Below, piece by piece: positions 1 to 9,167 of a stretch of DNA of 64,000 nucleotides. This stretch comes from Roseomonas mucosa. Its GTDB lineage: Bacteria; Pseudomonadota; Alphaproteobacteria; Acetobacterales; Acetobacteraceae. The stretch covers positions 62,001 through 126,000 of the forward strand of contig CAMDWG010000005.1 of the NCBI GenBank assembly GCA_945878375.1, written 5' to 3'. Position 1 is the first letter of the stretch, and the number at the start of each line of letters is the position of its first letter. Made by a program: the position numbers and the translations under genes. The notes beneath the pieces are model-generated. The model was given only the letters and a program-made list of their open reading frames with translations, did not search any database and was not told the DNA's origin.

Positions 1-154
1 TCGCACGCTATGGTTGACGAAAACGAGGCGATGTCGCAATAAGTCGACGTCCCCGGTAGGATGATTTTCTGGACGGGCGAGAACCCGGTCGGCCCAGCGA
101 CCGGGACCCGCCCCCTGCACTTCGTCCCGCGACCGGGCTGCGTGGAGAAACTGG

Positions 155-1357
155 ATGCGCGTCGGCTATGGCAAGAACACCGATCCGGTCGCGGCCGTGC
201 GAGAGGCCGTGGCCGCGCTCGGTCCTGCCGCAGGGCCGCCGCAGATCGTCATGGCCTTCGCGGGCGGCAAGCTCGACCCCTTCGCGGTTCGCGCGGCGCT
301 GGCCGACCAGCTGGGCCCGGTCCCTGTCGCGGGCGGCTCCGCTGCTGGCGCGATCACGCGGCAAGGCCTTGGCTATAGTGGCTTCGAGATCGGGCTCGTC
401 GCCTTCGACGATCCTGAGACGGCGCCGCAGCTGATCAAGAGCGACGCGCTGGAACGCGGGGAACGCGTGGCCGGCGCGGAGCTCGGCCTACAGGTGCGCC
501 AGACGGTGAACGATGCGTCGGTCGTGGTGATGTTCTTCGACAGCGTCGCCAGCACCATCCCCCCACGGCTGCACTATGCCAGCGCCATCGTCGCCGGCTT
601 CAATGAGGCGATGGGCAACGCCCCGGTGACGCTGATCGGCGGCGGCATGCTGACCGACATGAACATGACCGGCGCCTGGGTCTTCGATGGCGATGGCGTG
701 AACAAGCACGCCACCACCGCGCTGATCTTCCCCCCCTGCATCGAAGCCGAGACCGAGATCCTGCACGGCTGCCGTCCCGTCAGCACCTTCATGGAGATCA
801 CCCGGATCGACGGCGCGACGGTCTATGAACTGGACGGAGAACCGGCGCTGCGGGTGATCGAGCGGATGCTGGGCCTGCCGATCGGCGGCGGGCGGGGCCA
901 GGAATTGTCGCTGATCGCGACGCTGGGCCAGAAGCAGGGCGACCCCTTTGCGCCCTATGACGAACGCTCCTACGTCAATCGTCTGATCCTGACCGCCCAT
1001 CCCGATACCGGCGCGATCACCCTGTTCGAGCCCGATTTCGAGCCGGGCGCGATGGTCCAGATCATGAGCCGCGACAACAGCCTGATGCTCGAATCCGTCC
1101 GGCGCGGCGTGAAGGCGGCGAATGCCTCGATCCAGGACCGCGACGCGCTGCTGGCGCTCTATATCGATTGCGCGGGGCGCGCGAGCGTCCGCAGCGGATC
1201 CCCGATCGAGGAGGCGGAGCTGGTCGCGAAGGGCCTCGACCCGCGCGTGCCCCTGCTCGGCTTCTATTCGGGCGTTGAGGTCGCGCCCTTCGCCGGGGAT
1301 CGCAGCAAGCCGCTCGACTGGACCGGCGTGCTCACGCTGTTGCGGCACCGCCGGTGA
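155..1357 (+). CDS. FIST-domain sensory protein
   Basis: A 400-residue protein that reads as FIST_N followed by FIST_C, a small-ligand sensory module often wired to two-component or cyclic-di-GMP signalling. The glycine-rich stretch GGSAAGAITRQG near residue 63 and GGGMLTDMNMTG near residue 163 are typical of the N-terminal half. The C-terminal half ends in the usual LLGFYSGVEVAPF segment. There is no signal peptide or membrane segment, so it is probably cytosolic. Its stop codon overlaps the GTG start of a histidine kinase by 4 nt (GTGA), so the two are surely co-translated. It probably senses a ligand on behalf of that kinase (inference); the ligand is unknown. Confidence 0.85.
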   Translation: MRVGYGKNTDPVAAVREAVAALGPAAGPPQIVMAFAGGKLDPFAVRAALADQLGPVPVAGGSAAGAITRQGLGYSGFEIGLVAFDDPETAPQLIKSDALERGERVAGAELGLQVRQTVNDASVVVMFFDSVASTIPPRLHYASAIVAGFNEAMGNAPVTLIGGGMLTDMNMTGAWVFDGDGVNKHATTALIFPPCIEAETEILHGCRPVSTFMEITRIDGATVYELDGEPALRVIERMLGLPIGGGRGQELSLIATLGQKQGDPFAPYDERSYVNRLILTAHPDTGAITLFEPDFEPGAMVQIMSRDNSLMLESVRRGVKAANASIQDRDALLALYIDCAGRASVRSGSPIEEAELVAKGLDPRVPLLGFYSGVEVAPFAGDRSKPLDWTGVLTLLRHRR

Positions 1358-2733
1358 GCGAATCCCGCACCCTCGATATCGGCAAGCTCGACCGCGAGCT
1401 CGCCTATTATCGGCGGGAATGCAACGATCTCGGCGCACGCCTGCTGCGCCTGCAGGAGGAACAGAGCCAGGCCTTCCGCGAAGCGCGCCGCAGCCGCACC
1501 GTCGCCAAGCTGATCCGGGAGGCGCACCGTCTGGCCGATCACTGCGCGACGCCCGAGGAGATCGGCGCGTCGATGCTCGGCATGATCGTGGAGAACACGC
1601 TCTGCGACCGCGCCGCCTTCGTCCGGCGCGAAGCCGTCCCCGCCGGGACCGAGCTGTTCCGCGTCACCCATGCGGCCGGCTTCGGCGGCGATCCGCCCGC
1701 CGAATTCGCCTCGGTGCCCAACGCGCCGGGTTTCTTCCTGACCACCTCCCGCACCGTGATCGAATCCCCGGCCTATGAGCTGACTGGCATCCTGCGCCTG
1801 CCCTATGTGCTCTGGGCGCATGATCGCGTCTCCGGCCATGCGCTGATCCTCGGCAACCAGTCCGAGGCCAATGTCAGCCGCCCCTTCGAGGCAGGCGACC
1901 AGGAACTCGTCGAAGGTGCGCTGTCTGTCTACATCGATGTGTTGGCGCGCAAGGAGGCGGAGATGGAACTCCGCATCGCCAAGGCGACGGCCGAGGAAGC
2001 CAGCGCGCTCCGCGCCCGCTTCATCGCGACGCTGAGCCACGAGTTGCGGACCCCGCTGAACAGCATCATCGGCTTCTCCGGCATGATGATGCCCGGCTCG
2101 TCCTATCGTCTCGATGACACGAAGCGATCCGAATACGCCCAGCAGATCAACGAATCCGGCAGCCTGCTGCTGACGCTGATCAACGACATCCTGGACTACT
2201 CCGCCCTCGCCAAGGTCGCGCCGCAGCTCACGCTCGCCTGGCAGGGGGCGGAGACCTTGATCGGCGCCTCTGCGCGGGAACTCGGCGCGTTGGCGATCCA
2301 GAACCAGGTGACCCTCGATGTGCGGCGCGTGGAGCCGGGGCTGGAGCTTCTGGTGGACCCGCTGCGCTTCCGCCAGGTGATGAACAACCTGCTGAGCAAC
2401 GCGGTGAAGTTCACCGCCTCGGGCGGCCTTGTCAGCGTCTCGGCGCGGCTGCGGCCGGATGGCGATGCGGAGATCGTGGTGCGCGACACCGGCATCGGCA
2501 TGAAGGCGGAAGACATCCCGCGCGCGCTGGAACCCTTCCAGCAGATCGATGGCGGGCTCGCACGCAGCTTCCCCGGCACGGGGCTCGGCCTGCCGATCGC
2601 CAAGGGCCTGATCGCGGCCCATGGCGGGGAGCTGCGGATCGTGAGCGAGCCCGGTGAGGGAACCGCCGTCACCATCCAGCTGCCGGCATCGGCCGTGCGG
2701 GTTGCGGGGGCGACCTCGGCCGCCAGGGGCTGA
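1354..2733 (+). CDS. Cytosolic hybrid-less sensor histidine kinase
   Basis: 459-residue histidine kinase with GTG start. An N-terminal coiled coil (about residues 10-50) leads into a GAF-like sensory region (about 60-200). A HisKA domain follows with the phospho-acceptor in SHELRTPLN (His229). The HATPase_c domain shows the N box MNNLLSNAVKF, the G1 box DTGIGM and the G2 box GTGLGLPIA. No transmembrane segment is visible, so it is a soluble kinase. It overlaps the upstream FIST gene by 4 nt, which suggests that the FIST protein supplies the input. No response regulator lies next to it; the only one in the window is 55 kb away. The cognate regulator is unknown. Confidence 0.9.
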   Translation: MSESRTLDIGKLDRELAYYRRECNDLGARLLRLQEEQSQAFREARRSRTVAKLIREAHRLADHCATPEEIGASMLGMIVENTLCDRAAFVRREAVPAGTELFRVTHAAGFGGDPPAEFASVPNAPGFFLTTSRTVIESPAYELTGILRLPYVLWAHDRVSGHALILGNQSEANVSRPFEAGDQELVEGALSVYIDVLARKEAEMELRIAKATAEEASALRARFIATLSHELRTPLNSIIGFSGMMMPGSSYRLDDTKRSEYAQQINESGSLLLTLINDILDYSALAKVAPQLTLAWQGAETLIGASARELGALAIQNQVTLDVRRVEPGLELLVDPLRFRQVMNNLLSNAVKFTASGGLVSVSARLRPDGDAEIVVRDTGIGMKAEDIPRALEPFQQIDGGLARSFPGTGLGLPIAKGLIAAHGGELRIVSEPGEGTAVTIQLPASAVRVAGATSAARG

Positions 2734-2755
2734 GGTCGCCGCGCCGCAGGCGCTG

Positions 2756-3760
2756 CTACTGCCGTTCGATCCGGGCGCGTTCCACCATCGTGCTCCAGCG
2801 CGCGATCTCGGCATGTACCGCCTGTCGCGCCGCCGCGCGGGAGGCGATGGCGCTCGGCGCGAGGCCGAGTTCACCGAGCCGCGCGCGCATCTCCGGCGCG
2901 GCCGTCGCGGCGCGCGTCACTTCCTCGATCCGCGCCAGGATGTCGGGCGGGGTGCCGGCGGGGGCGGCCACGGCGTACCAGGTCTGGATGTCGAAATCCG
3001 GCTGGCCGAGCAACTCGCCCACCGTCGGCACCGTGGGCAGGAGGGGCGAGCGCGTGCGGGATGTGACGGCGAGTGCGCGCACATCCCCGCTGCGGAGCTG
3101 GCCGAGCACGGCGGAGATCGGCTCCACCATCGTCTGCACCTCCGCGTTCCGCAGGCCGATCAGCGCGGCGGGCGTGCCGCGATAGGGCACATGGGTCAGG
3201 CGGAAGCCGCCGGCGGCCTGCGTCGCTTCCGCGACCAGGTGCTGGGTGCTGCCGACGCCCACGGTCGCGACGTTCAGCCGTTCCGGCTGGGCCTGCGCGC
3301 GGCGCACCAGATCGGCGAAATCCGCGATCGCGTCCGGCGCGCCAGCCGGGCCGGCAAGCAGCACCAGCCCGACAGAGGCGACCATCGCCACCGGCTCGAT
3401 ATCCGCGACGGGGTCGTAGGGCAGGCGCCGATACAGCGCGGCGGAGACGGCGAAGCCGTTGTTGATCATCATCAGCGTGTGGCCGTCCTTCGGCGCGCGG
3501 GCCAGCGCCTCCGCCGCCAGGGTGCCGCCCGCACCGGGGCGGCTTTCCACCACGATGGGCTGGCCGAATGCGGCGGCCATGGGCGGGGAGACCAGCCGCG
3601 CGACAATGTCGGTCGCGCCGCCGGCGGCGAAGCCTTGCAGCAGCCGGATCGGCCGGTCGGGCCAGGCGCGCCGCGCGGTCTGTGCCGCCGCGGGCAGGGC
3701 CAGCGGCATGAGCGCGGCGCCGCCGATCAGGGCGCGGCGGCGGATCGTGAACTTGGTCAT
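2756..3760 (-). CDS. Bug/TctC-type tripartite tricarboxylate transporter substrate-binding protein
   Basis: 334-residue periplasmic receptor of the Bug family. It begins with a twin-arginine-like signal (MTKFTIRRRALIGGAAL ... AAAQ) and then the hallmark segment WPDRPIRLLQGFAAGGATD. VVESRPGAGG and the later HVPYRGTPAALIGL loop, which clamp a carboxylate in this family, are both present. The start at 3760 is preceded by GGGAGGAAAC. No tctA/tctB membrane subunits are nearby, so it is a solitary receptor, as is common in Acetobacteraceae and Burkholderiales. The ligand cannot be read from the sequence. An in-frame extension to 4528 exists but lacks a ribosome site and would precede the signal peptide. 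Confidence 0.9.
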   Translation of the reverse strand: MTKFTIRRRALIGGAALMPLALPAAAQTARRAWPDRPIRLLQGFAAGGATDIVARLVSPPMAAAFGQPIVVESRPGAGGTLAAEALARAPKDGHTLMMINNGFAVSAALYRRLPYDPVADIEPVAMVASVGLVLLAGPAGAPDAIADFADLVRRAQAQPERLNVATVGVGSTQHLVAEATQAAGGFRLTHVPYRGTPAALIGLRNAEVQTMVEPISAVLGQLRSGDVRALAVTSRTRSPLLPTVPTVGELLGQPDFDIQTWYAVAAPAGTPPDILARIEEVTRAATAAPEMRARLGELGLAPSAIASRAAARQAVHAEIARWSTMVERARIERQ

Positions 3761-3880
3761 ATTGTTTCCTCCCGAACGCTGATTGCACCCTGCGGCGGCG
3801 GCGTTCAACCGGGTATGCGCCTTGACCCTGTCTCCGGCGCCCTCTACCCCGCCGCGCGAGACGCCGTGGAGGACAGCCGC

Positions 3881-4498
3881 ATGGCCGCGGATAGCGACAT
3901 GATCCAGCGCCAGCGCGTGGCCGAGCTGGTGCAGAACTGGGCCATCTGGCGCGATGCCGGCGATTGGGAGCGGTTCCGCAGCTGCTGGCATGAGGACGGC
4001 TTCATGATGGCCACCTGGTGCCAGGCGCCGGCCGCGCAATTCATCGCGGCGAGCCAGGCCGGCTGGGCCAAGGGCGTCTCCATCCTGCATTTCCTGGGCG
4101 GCGTCAGCGTCGATGTCGCGGGGGTGCGCGCCATCGCCCAGACCAAGATGACCATCAGCCAGCGCGCCGAGGTGCAGGGCGTGATGGTGGACGTGGTCTG
4201 CACCGGCCGCTTCTACGATTTCGTCGAGGAACGCACGGGAAAGTGGGGCATCGTGATGCGCCAGCCGATCTATGAGAAGGACCGCATGGACCCGGTGGAC
4301 CCCGCGGCGCGGCTGGAACTGGACCGGGACCTGCTGGCGCGGTTCCCGGAAGGCTATCGCCACCTGGCCTATCTCCAGACCCGGATCGGCTATGATGTGA
4401 AGCGCGACATGCCCGGCCTGAAGGGCGAGCGCGTCGAGGCGCTGTACCGTGCCGGCGCAAGCTGGCTGCGCGGCGAGCCCCTCGGCTGGCCGGCGTGA
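3881..4498 (+). CDS. SnoaL/NTF2-like fold protein
   Basis: 205-residue protein with a SnoaL-like (nuclear transport factor 2 fold) segment: RQRVAELVQNWAIWRDAGDWERF at the start, then FMMATWCQAPAAQFI and LHFLGG. Members are small polyketide cyclases, dehydratases or binding proteins; many have no known substrate. The start at 3881 is chosen because GGAGG lies 9-13 nt upstream and because the NTF2 fold begins right after it. The same frame is open far upstream, but only antisense to the Bug gene. It lies 32 nt before the FMN reductase start and may be co-transcribed with it. Confidence 0.7.
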   Translation: MAADSDMIQRQRVAELVQNWAIWRDAGDWERFRSCWHEDGFMMATWCQAPAAQFIAASQAGWAKGVSILHFLGGVSVDVAGVRAIAQTKMTISQRAEVQGVMVDVVCTGRFYDFVEERTGKWGIVMRQPIYEKDRMDPVDPAARLELDRDLLARFPEGYRHLAYLQTRIGYDVKRDMPGLKGERVEALYRAGASWLRGEPLGWPA

Positions 4499-4530
4499 CG
4501 AATAACCATTTCGGGCGAGGAGTTGCATCG

Positions 4531-5088
4531 ATGACGATCAAGGTTCTTGCGATCTCGGGCAGCCTGCGGAAGGCGTCCTTCAACACGCTGGCGCTGCGCG
4601 CCGCCGCCGAACTCGCGCCGGAGGGGATGGAGGTCACGCTGTATGAGGGGCTCCGCGACATCCCGCTCTATGACGACGATCTGCGCGCTGGCAGCGGCTA
4701 TCCGGCGCCTGTCGCGGCCTTCCGCGCCGCGATCAAGGCGGCCGATGCGCTGCTCATCGCCAGCCCGGAGTATAATTTCTCGGTCAGCGGCGTGCTCAAG
4801 AACGCGATCGACTGGGCGTCTCGCGCGCCCGACCAGCCCTTCGACGGCAAGCCGGTGGCGATCCTGGGCGCGGCGGCCGGGCTCACCGGCACGGCGCGGT
4901 CGCAATACGATCTGCGGAAGATCCTGGGCGGGCTGAATGCGATGCTGCTGAACAAGCCGGAAGTGATGATCGCCCAGGCCGCGACGCGCTTCGACGCCGA
5001 AGGCCGGCTGACGGATGAGACGGCGCGCGGCCTGCTGGCCCAGCAGATGGCCGCGCTCCAGGCCTGGACGCTACGCCTGAAGGGTTGA
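4531..5088 (+). CDS. NADPH-dependent FMN reductase
   Basis: 185-residue flavodoxin-fold reductase of the NADPH-dependent FMN reductase / chromate reductase (ChrR, YieF) family. Visible marks are ISGSLRKASFNTLALR (phosphate-binding loop, residues 7-22), ASPEYNFSVSGVLKNAIDW (the family signature around residue 85) and the GAAAGLTGTARSQ loop. The protein would use FMN and NAD(P)H to reduce quinones or metals. ATG at 4531 is preferred over the in-frame GTG at 4495 because GCGAGGAG sits just upstream of it and the flavodoxin strand starts immediately after. Confidence 0.85.
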   Translation: MTIKVLAISGSLRKASFNTLALRAAAELAPEGMEVTLYEGLRDIPLYDDDLRAGSGYPAPVAAFRAAIKAADALLIASPEYNFSVSGVLKNAIDWASRAPDQPFDGKPVAILGAAAGLTGTARSQYDLRKILGGLNAMLLNKPEVMIAQAATRFDAEGRLTDETARGLLAQQMAALQAWTLRLKG

Positions 5089-5097
5089 TCGGCTCGC

Positions 5098-6216
5098 TCA
5101 CTCTCCCGTGCCGCGCGCCCGCCGCCACGCGGGCGTGTCCTGCATCAGGCCGAGCGACAGAAGCTGGGCCGGGCCGGTATAGGCCCGCGCCCGCGGCCCC
5201 GACATGGTGAAGCCCGGCTTGGCCACGATCCGCGCCAGGTAGCGCCGGTATTCGCGCGACCCGTCCCAATGCGCGTCGCGCGTCACCGCATCCAGCGCGC
5301 GGTCGTGGAAATCCTGCAGGAACTTGAAGTGCAGCAGCACGCCGTTGGGCTGCGACGCCGCCATCGCCATCGGTGCCATGCGATGCGTCGATGCGATCAG
5401 CGCCGCGCCCTCGCGCCAGCGCAGCAGCGGCAGCTTCGTCAGCGTCGGCGAAGGCGGCGGCGCGAGCCGCGTATGCAGCCCCGTGCCGGCCAGCCCCGGC
5501 ACGCGGTGGCCGAGATTGTGCAGCCTTTGCCGCAGCCAGCGCAGCGGGCGCGGCATATCCGCTTCCGGGAAGAACAGCCTTTCCCGGATGCCGCCATAGT
5601 CGAGCGTATGGGGAAACTCCGGAATCGGCTCGCGGCGCAGGCGCGGCGGCTCGAAGAGCCTGGCCGTCGCGGCCAGCTTCGTGCCTGCGCGGTAGTCGCA
5701 GCGCGCAAGCGGGCCGGGGGGGAACATGTCGAGCAGCACGGTCCGCAGCGCCTCGCTGCCTAGCGCGTCCAAATGCGTCGTCAGCGCCCGCAGGCCGACG
5801 CGATCGCTGCCGGGGAAGACCAGCTGCTCATCCGCATCCAGCACCAGCACCCAATGCCCGCGCCCATAGGCATCGAGCACCGCATTGGTCCAGGTGATGC
5901 CGAACCGCGCCGCGGCATAGTCGCCCTCGGCCGCGATCACATGCGCGCCGGCCGCTTCCGCCGCGGCGCGCGTGGCATCGGAGGACCCATTATCCACCAC
6001 GATGGCGCGATCGACGCCGAGCCGTCGCGCGGCGGTGAGCGCATCGGGCAGGCGCAGCGCCTCGTCACGCGCGACGATCAGCGCCAGCACCTCTCCGCGC
6101 CGGGGCATGATGGCCCCCCCCCGCAGCGTCAGGCCGGGCGGCAGGCGGGGTGGCACCGGGCGCCGGATCGGCGCCACGATCCCTGGCGCCTGCCGCGTGT
6201 GATCCCGGGCTTCCAT
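5098..6216 (-). CDS. Family 2 glycosyltransferase
   Basis: 372-residue GT-A fold glycosyltransferase (Glyco_tranf_2_4 type). It has LALIVARDEALRLPDALTAARRLG, then AIVVDNGSSDATR, and the metal/nucleotide motif LVLDADEQ. The C-terminal part (HFKFLQDFHDRA, Y-rich) resembles proteins that decorate surface glycans. It likely acts in the cytosol on sugar nucleotides with an unknown acceptor. It is followed on the same strand by, and lies 144 nt from, a polysaccharide flippase (stop at 6361), which supports a role in surface polysaccharide. An internal start at about 6108 (MPRRGEVLAL) is also possible. Confidence 0.85.
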   Translation of the reverse strand: MEARDHTRQAPGIVAPIRRPVPPRLPPGLTLRGGAIMPRRGEVLALIVARDEALRLPDALTAARRLGVDRAIVVDNGSSDATRAAAEAAGAHVIAAEGDYAAARFGITWTNAVLDAYGRGHWVLVLDADEQLVFPGSDRVGLRALTTHLDALGSEALRTVLLDMFPPGPLARCDYRAGTKLAATARLFEPPRLRREPIPEFPHTLDYGGIRERLFFPEADMPRPLRWLRQRLHNLGHRVPGLAGTGLHTRLAPPPSPTLTKLPLLRWREGAALIASTHRMAPMAMAASQPNGVLLHFKFLQDFHDRALDAVTRDAHWDGSREYRRYLARIVAKPGFTMSGPRARAYTGPAQLLSLGLMQDTPAWRRARGTGE

Positions 6217-6360
6217 GCTCGCGCGGCGCTCCGCTCCCGACTGCCGCAGCCCAACGCGATCCCGCGGTGAGGGTTCCCTGTTGCGGCGAACGACCGATCC
6301 CCCGCCGGCATGGGCTGAGTGCGCGGCCCGACACGATCGCGCGAGGCGGCGCGTCTCCGT

Positions 6361-7839
6361 TCAGGCCAGCGCCGCCTGCCGCCGCAAGGCACGGGGCGGT
6401 TGGCCGCGCAGCAGGGCGAAGGCCGCGACCGCATAGGTCGCGAGGCCGATCGCTGCGGAAGCGGCGAGTTCCGCCGCCGGGCCCAGCCCCAGCGCCTTCT
6501 GCATCGTCACCACCACCGCCGCCATGGCCGCCGTCGCCACGATGGCGGGGGCGATGCGCGCGAGCAGCCAGGAGAGCGGCCGGCGCATCTCCCGCAGCAC
6601 CAGCCAGGTGAAAAGCGGCGGCAGCAGCAGGGATTGGGCGGCCCAGGCGAAGGCCGCCTCCGAGGGCGTTTCCGGCTGCAACAGCAGCAGCGCGACCAGC
6701 GGCACCGCCAGCGCCACGGCATTGATCGCAAGGTTCCACCGCGCCCGTCCGCGCGCGACGAACAGGCTGAAGGGCTCGCCATGGATGAAGCCGAGCAGCG
6801 CCGCGCCGCCGACGATCTGCGCCGCCTGGCCCGCCCCCGCCCAGGCCGGGCCGAGCACCACCGCGACCAGGTCCGGCGCTGTCAGCGCGATGCCGGCGGC
6901 CAGCGGCATGCCGAGCAGCGCCTGCAACTGCGCGAGGTCGCCGAAGGCCTCGGCCTGCGCGTCGCGGTCGCCCTGCAGCGCGCAGAGCCGCGGCATGGCG
7001 ATGCGCCCGGTGGTGTGCGCCACCACCATCACCGCCGCATCGAGCATGCGGAAGGCGAAGTGGCTGACCGCCAGCACCGCCTCCGACGCGATCAGGCCGA
7101 GCGCCAGAAGGAACAGGCGGTAGCGCCCCATCATCACCATGATCGCCGCCATCTGCGGCAGCGCGACCGGCCACAACTCCGCCAGCGCCGCGCGCGCCAC
7201 CGGTGGGCGCAGCGGCAGGCGGCCGGCCAGCAGCAGCACGAGGAAGGCCGCCAGCGTGGCCGCGACCTGGTTGCCGATCATCGCCCAGGCCCCCCAGCCC
7301 GTCGCCGCCATCCATAACCCGACGCCGAGCGCGAGCGGCTGGCCGATCAGCACGCGGCAGGCCAGCACCGCGAAGCGCTGGTCCCGCAGCACGGGGCCGG
7401 AGGCAGCACCCGCGAAGGCCGAGAGCGGCAGCAGCGGCGCCAGCGCGAGGCACAGCGCCGCGACCAGCGGCACGCCCGCCCAGCCGGCCAGCAGCGTCCC
7501 GCCCGCCGCGAGCACCAGCCCCGTCCCGATGCCGGCCAGCACCGCGACCTTCAGCGCGCTCGCGACGTGGCGCGGCTGCAGCCCCGGCCGCTGGACCAGC
7601 GAATCCGGGAACAGGGTGGACCCGATGATGTCGAGCAGCGCGAAGGCGGCGATGGCGATCATCCCCGTCCCCGCCGCCTCTGGCCCGATCACGCGGCCGA
7701 TGGCCAGCATCGACAGCAGCGAGAAGACGGCGGTCGTCGCCGTTTCCGCCAGCACCCAGGCCGGCGAGCGGGAAGCGGGAAGGCGCAAACTTGGTCCCCC
7801 GGCATGGCATGCGCGGCCGGGGAAGTTCTGCACCACCAC
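6361..7839 (-). CDS. Wzx-like polysaccharide/oligosaccharide flippase
   Basis: 492-residue integral membrane protein of the MOP superfamily (polysaccharide biosynthesis protein, Wzx/RfbX type) with about 12-14 hydrophobic helices spread over the length. Landmarks are FSLLSMLAIGRVIGPEAAGTG and the PDSLVQRPGL loop near residue 80, typical of LPS or exopolysaccharide flippases. It would move lipid-linked glycan across the inner membrane. The start is uncertain: GTG at 7839 is the longest choice, followed by two more GTG codons, and the first helix begins only around residue 27. It lies upstream of the GT2 gene on the same strand. Confidence 0.85.
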   Translation of the reverse strand: MVVQNFPGRACHAGGPSLRLPASRSPAWVLAETATTAVFSLLSMLAIGRVIGPEAAGTGMIAIAAFALLDIIGSTLFPDSLVQRPGLQPRHVASALKVAVLAGIGTGLVLAAGGTLLAGWAGVPLVAALCLALAPLLPLSAFAGAASGPVLRDQRFAVLACRVLIGQPLALGVGLWMAATGWGAWAMIGNQVAATLAAFLVLLLAGRLPLRPPVARAALAELWPVALPQMAAIMVMMGRYRLFLLALGLIASEAVLAVSHFAFRMLDAAVMVVAHTTGRIAMPRLCALQGDRDAQAEAFGDLAQLQALLGMPLAAGIALTAPDLVAVVLGPAWAGAGQAAQIVGGAALLGFIHGEPFSLFVARGRARWNLAINAVALAVPLVALLLLQPETPSEAAFAWAAQSLLLPPLFTWLVLREMRRPLSWLLARIAPAIVATAAMAAVVVTMQKALGLGPAAELAASAAIGLATYAVAAFALLRGQPPRALRRQAALA

Positions 7840-7946
7840 CCGCCAGGGCCGAGAGCGCGCGGGATGGGAAACGGTTCCCTCCCGGCCCCATCATCCTCGG
7901 CGCTTGGCCTGGATTATCCGCGGCCGCCGGGCCAGGATGCCGCGCC

Positions 7947-8687
7947 ATGACCCGCACCCTGATTGCCGCGCATCGCGGCGGCCTTTTCCTGTGGCCTGAG
8001 AACAGCGCCCGCGCCTTTCGCGAAACCGCGAAGCTCGCGGTCGAGCAGGCGGAATGCGATGTCCATATGACCGCCGATGGCGAAGTCGTCGTGATGCATG
8101 ACGCGACGCTCGACCGCATGACGGATGCCTCCGGCCCGGTGGTGGCGCGCAGCGCCGCGCAATTCGCCCGTACCCGCGTGCGCGGCACGGATGGCGAAGC
8201 GCCGCCCACACTCGCGGAATACCTCGCGATCCTCGGCGCCTCCCCGGTCGCGCCGCGGATCGAGATCAAGAGCGATGCCCAGCGCCTTCCCTATCCGGGG
8301 ATCGTGGCGCGGACGCTGGCGCATCTCGATGCCTCGGGGCAGCGCGGCCGCAGCTGGATCATCGGCTTCAACGCCGACACCATGGCGGAAGCCCATGCGG
8401 CTGGCGGGCTGGCGGGGGTCGCCTGGCTGCTGGAGATCTCGACCCTCATCCACCTCGGGGCGGATGGGGTGATCGCCGTGGCGCGCGCCCGTGGCTTCCC
8501 GGAAGTGGGCATGCATGAGGGCGCGCTGGATCACGACCTGCTCGCGCGGCTGCGCGCGGCGGGGCTCGGCGTCGGCGTGTGGGGCGCCAATCACGAAGCC
8601 TCGATCCGGCGCATGCTGGGGCTTGGCGTCGATCTCCTGGCCACCGACGATCCGCCGCTGGCGATCCGGTTGCGCGAGAGGCGCTGA
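7947..8687 (+). CDS. Glycerophosphodiester phosphodiesterase
   Basis: 246-residue TIM-barrel enzyme of the GDPD family, which hydrolyses deacylated phospholipids to glycerol-3-phosphate and an alcohol. It carries AAHRGGLFLWPENS (catalytic His plus Glu), ECDVHMTADGEVVVMHDATLDR (acid pair and second His), the IEIKSD lysine motif, and the final LGVGVWGANHEASIRRMLGLGVDLLATDDP. No signal peptide, so probably cytosolic. It is transcribed divergently from the flippase. The start at 7947 places the first beta strand directly after the initiator. Confidence 0.92.
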   Translation: MTRTLIAAHRGGLFLWPENSARAFRETAKLAVEQAECDVHMTADGEVVVMHDATLDRMTDASGPVVARSAAQFARTRVRGTDGEAPPTLAEYLAILGASPVAPRIEIKSDAQRLPYPGIVARTLAHLDASGQRGRSWIIGFNADTMAEAHAAGGLAGVAWLLEISTLIHLGADGVIAVARARGFPEVGMHEGALDHDLLARLRAAGLGVGVWGANHEASIRRMLGLGVDLLATDDPPLAIRLRERR

Positions 8688-8750
8688 CCCGCGTCTTGCC
8701 GCAGGGGGATGGCCGACCCATCCTCCGCGCCAGTTCGAGGAGAAAGACCG

Positions 8751-9167
8751 ATGGCAGGCGTACCCGATGTGAGCCCCCGAGCCGCCTGGCAGGAGCTGGC
8801 GCAGGATGAGAGCGCGATGCTGGTGGATTGCCGGACCGATGCGGAGTGGAACTTCGTCGGCATCCCCGACCTGTCGGAGTTGCAGAAGCAGGCCGTGCTG
8901 ATCCCCTGGCAGGTCTATCCGTCGATGCAGGTCAACGGCGCCTTCGCCGAGCATCTGCGCCGCGCCGGGGCGACGCCGGAGACGAAGCTGTTCTTCATCT
9001 GCCGTTCCGGCGCGCGGAGCCTGGCGGCGGGGCAGGCCGCGCAGGCGGCGGGCTTTCCCAGCGCTTTCAACGTCGCCGACGGCTTCGAGGGCCCCGTGGA
9101 TGCCGAAGGCCATCGCGGCACCGTCGCGGGCTGGAAGGCCGATGGCCTGCCCTGGCGGCAGCGCTGA
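8751..9167 (+). CDS. Rhodanese-like domain protein
   Basis: 138-residue single rhodanese domain. The CH2A-like MLVDCRTDAEWNFVG opens the fold. The active-site loop is FICRSGARS with Cys84 as the expected persulfide carrier, followed by AAGFPSAFNVADGFEGPVD. Such proteins move sulfane sulfur in the cytosol. The start at 8751 follows GAGGAGAAAGACCG. A 14-codon longer form from 8709 exists but lacks a ribosome site. The stop codon shares one base with the start of the downstream DUF3237 gene, so the two are translationally coupled. Confidence 0.88.
   Translation: MAGVPDVSPRAAWQELAQDESAMLVDCRTDAEWNFVGIPDLSELQKQAVLIPWQVYPSMQVNGAFAEHLRRAGATPETKLFFICRSGARSLAAGQAAQAAGFPSAFNVADGFEGPVDAEGHRGTVAGWKADGLPWRQR

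Noticed and set aside
1-154. Possible gene upstream of the FIST gene
   Set aside because: Only low-complexity frames on both strands; the minus-strand frame 8-364 overlaps the FIST gene and has no domain.
2654-3880. Upstream extension of the SnoaL-like gene by about 400 codons
   Set aside because: The extension is antisense to the Bug receptor gene; the SnoaL fold starts at the well-placed ATG at 3881.
6065-8269. 734-codon minus-strand open frame overlapping the flippase
   Set aside because: Out of frame with the flippase and GT2, low-complexity Gly/Ala/Arg translation, no ribosome site.
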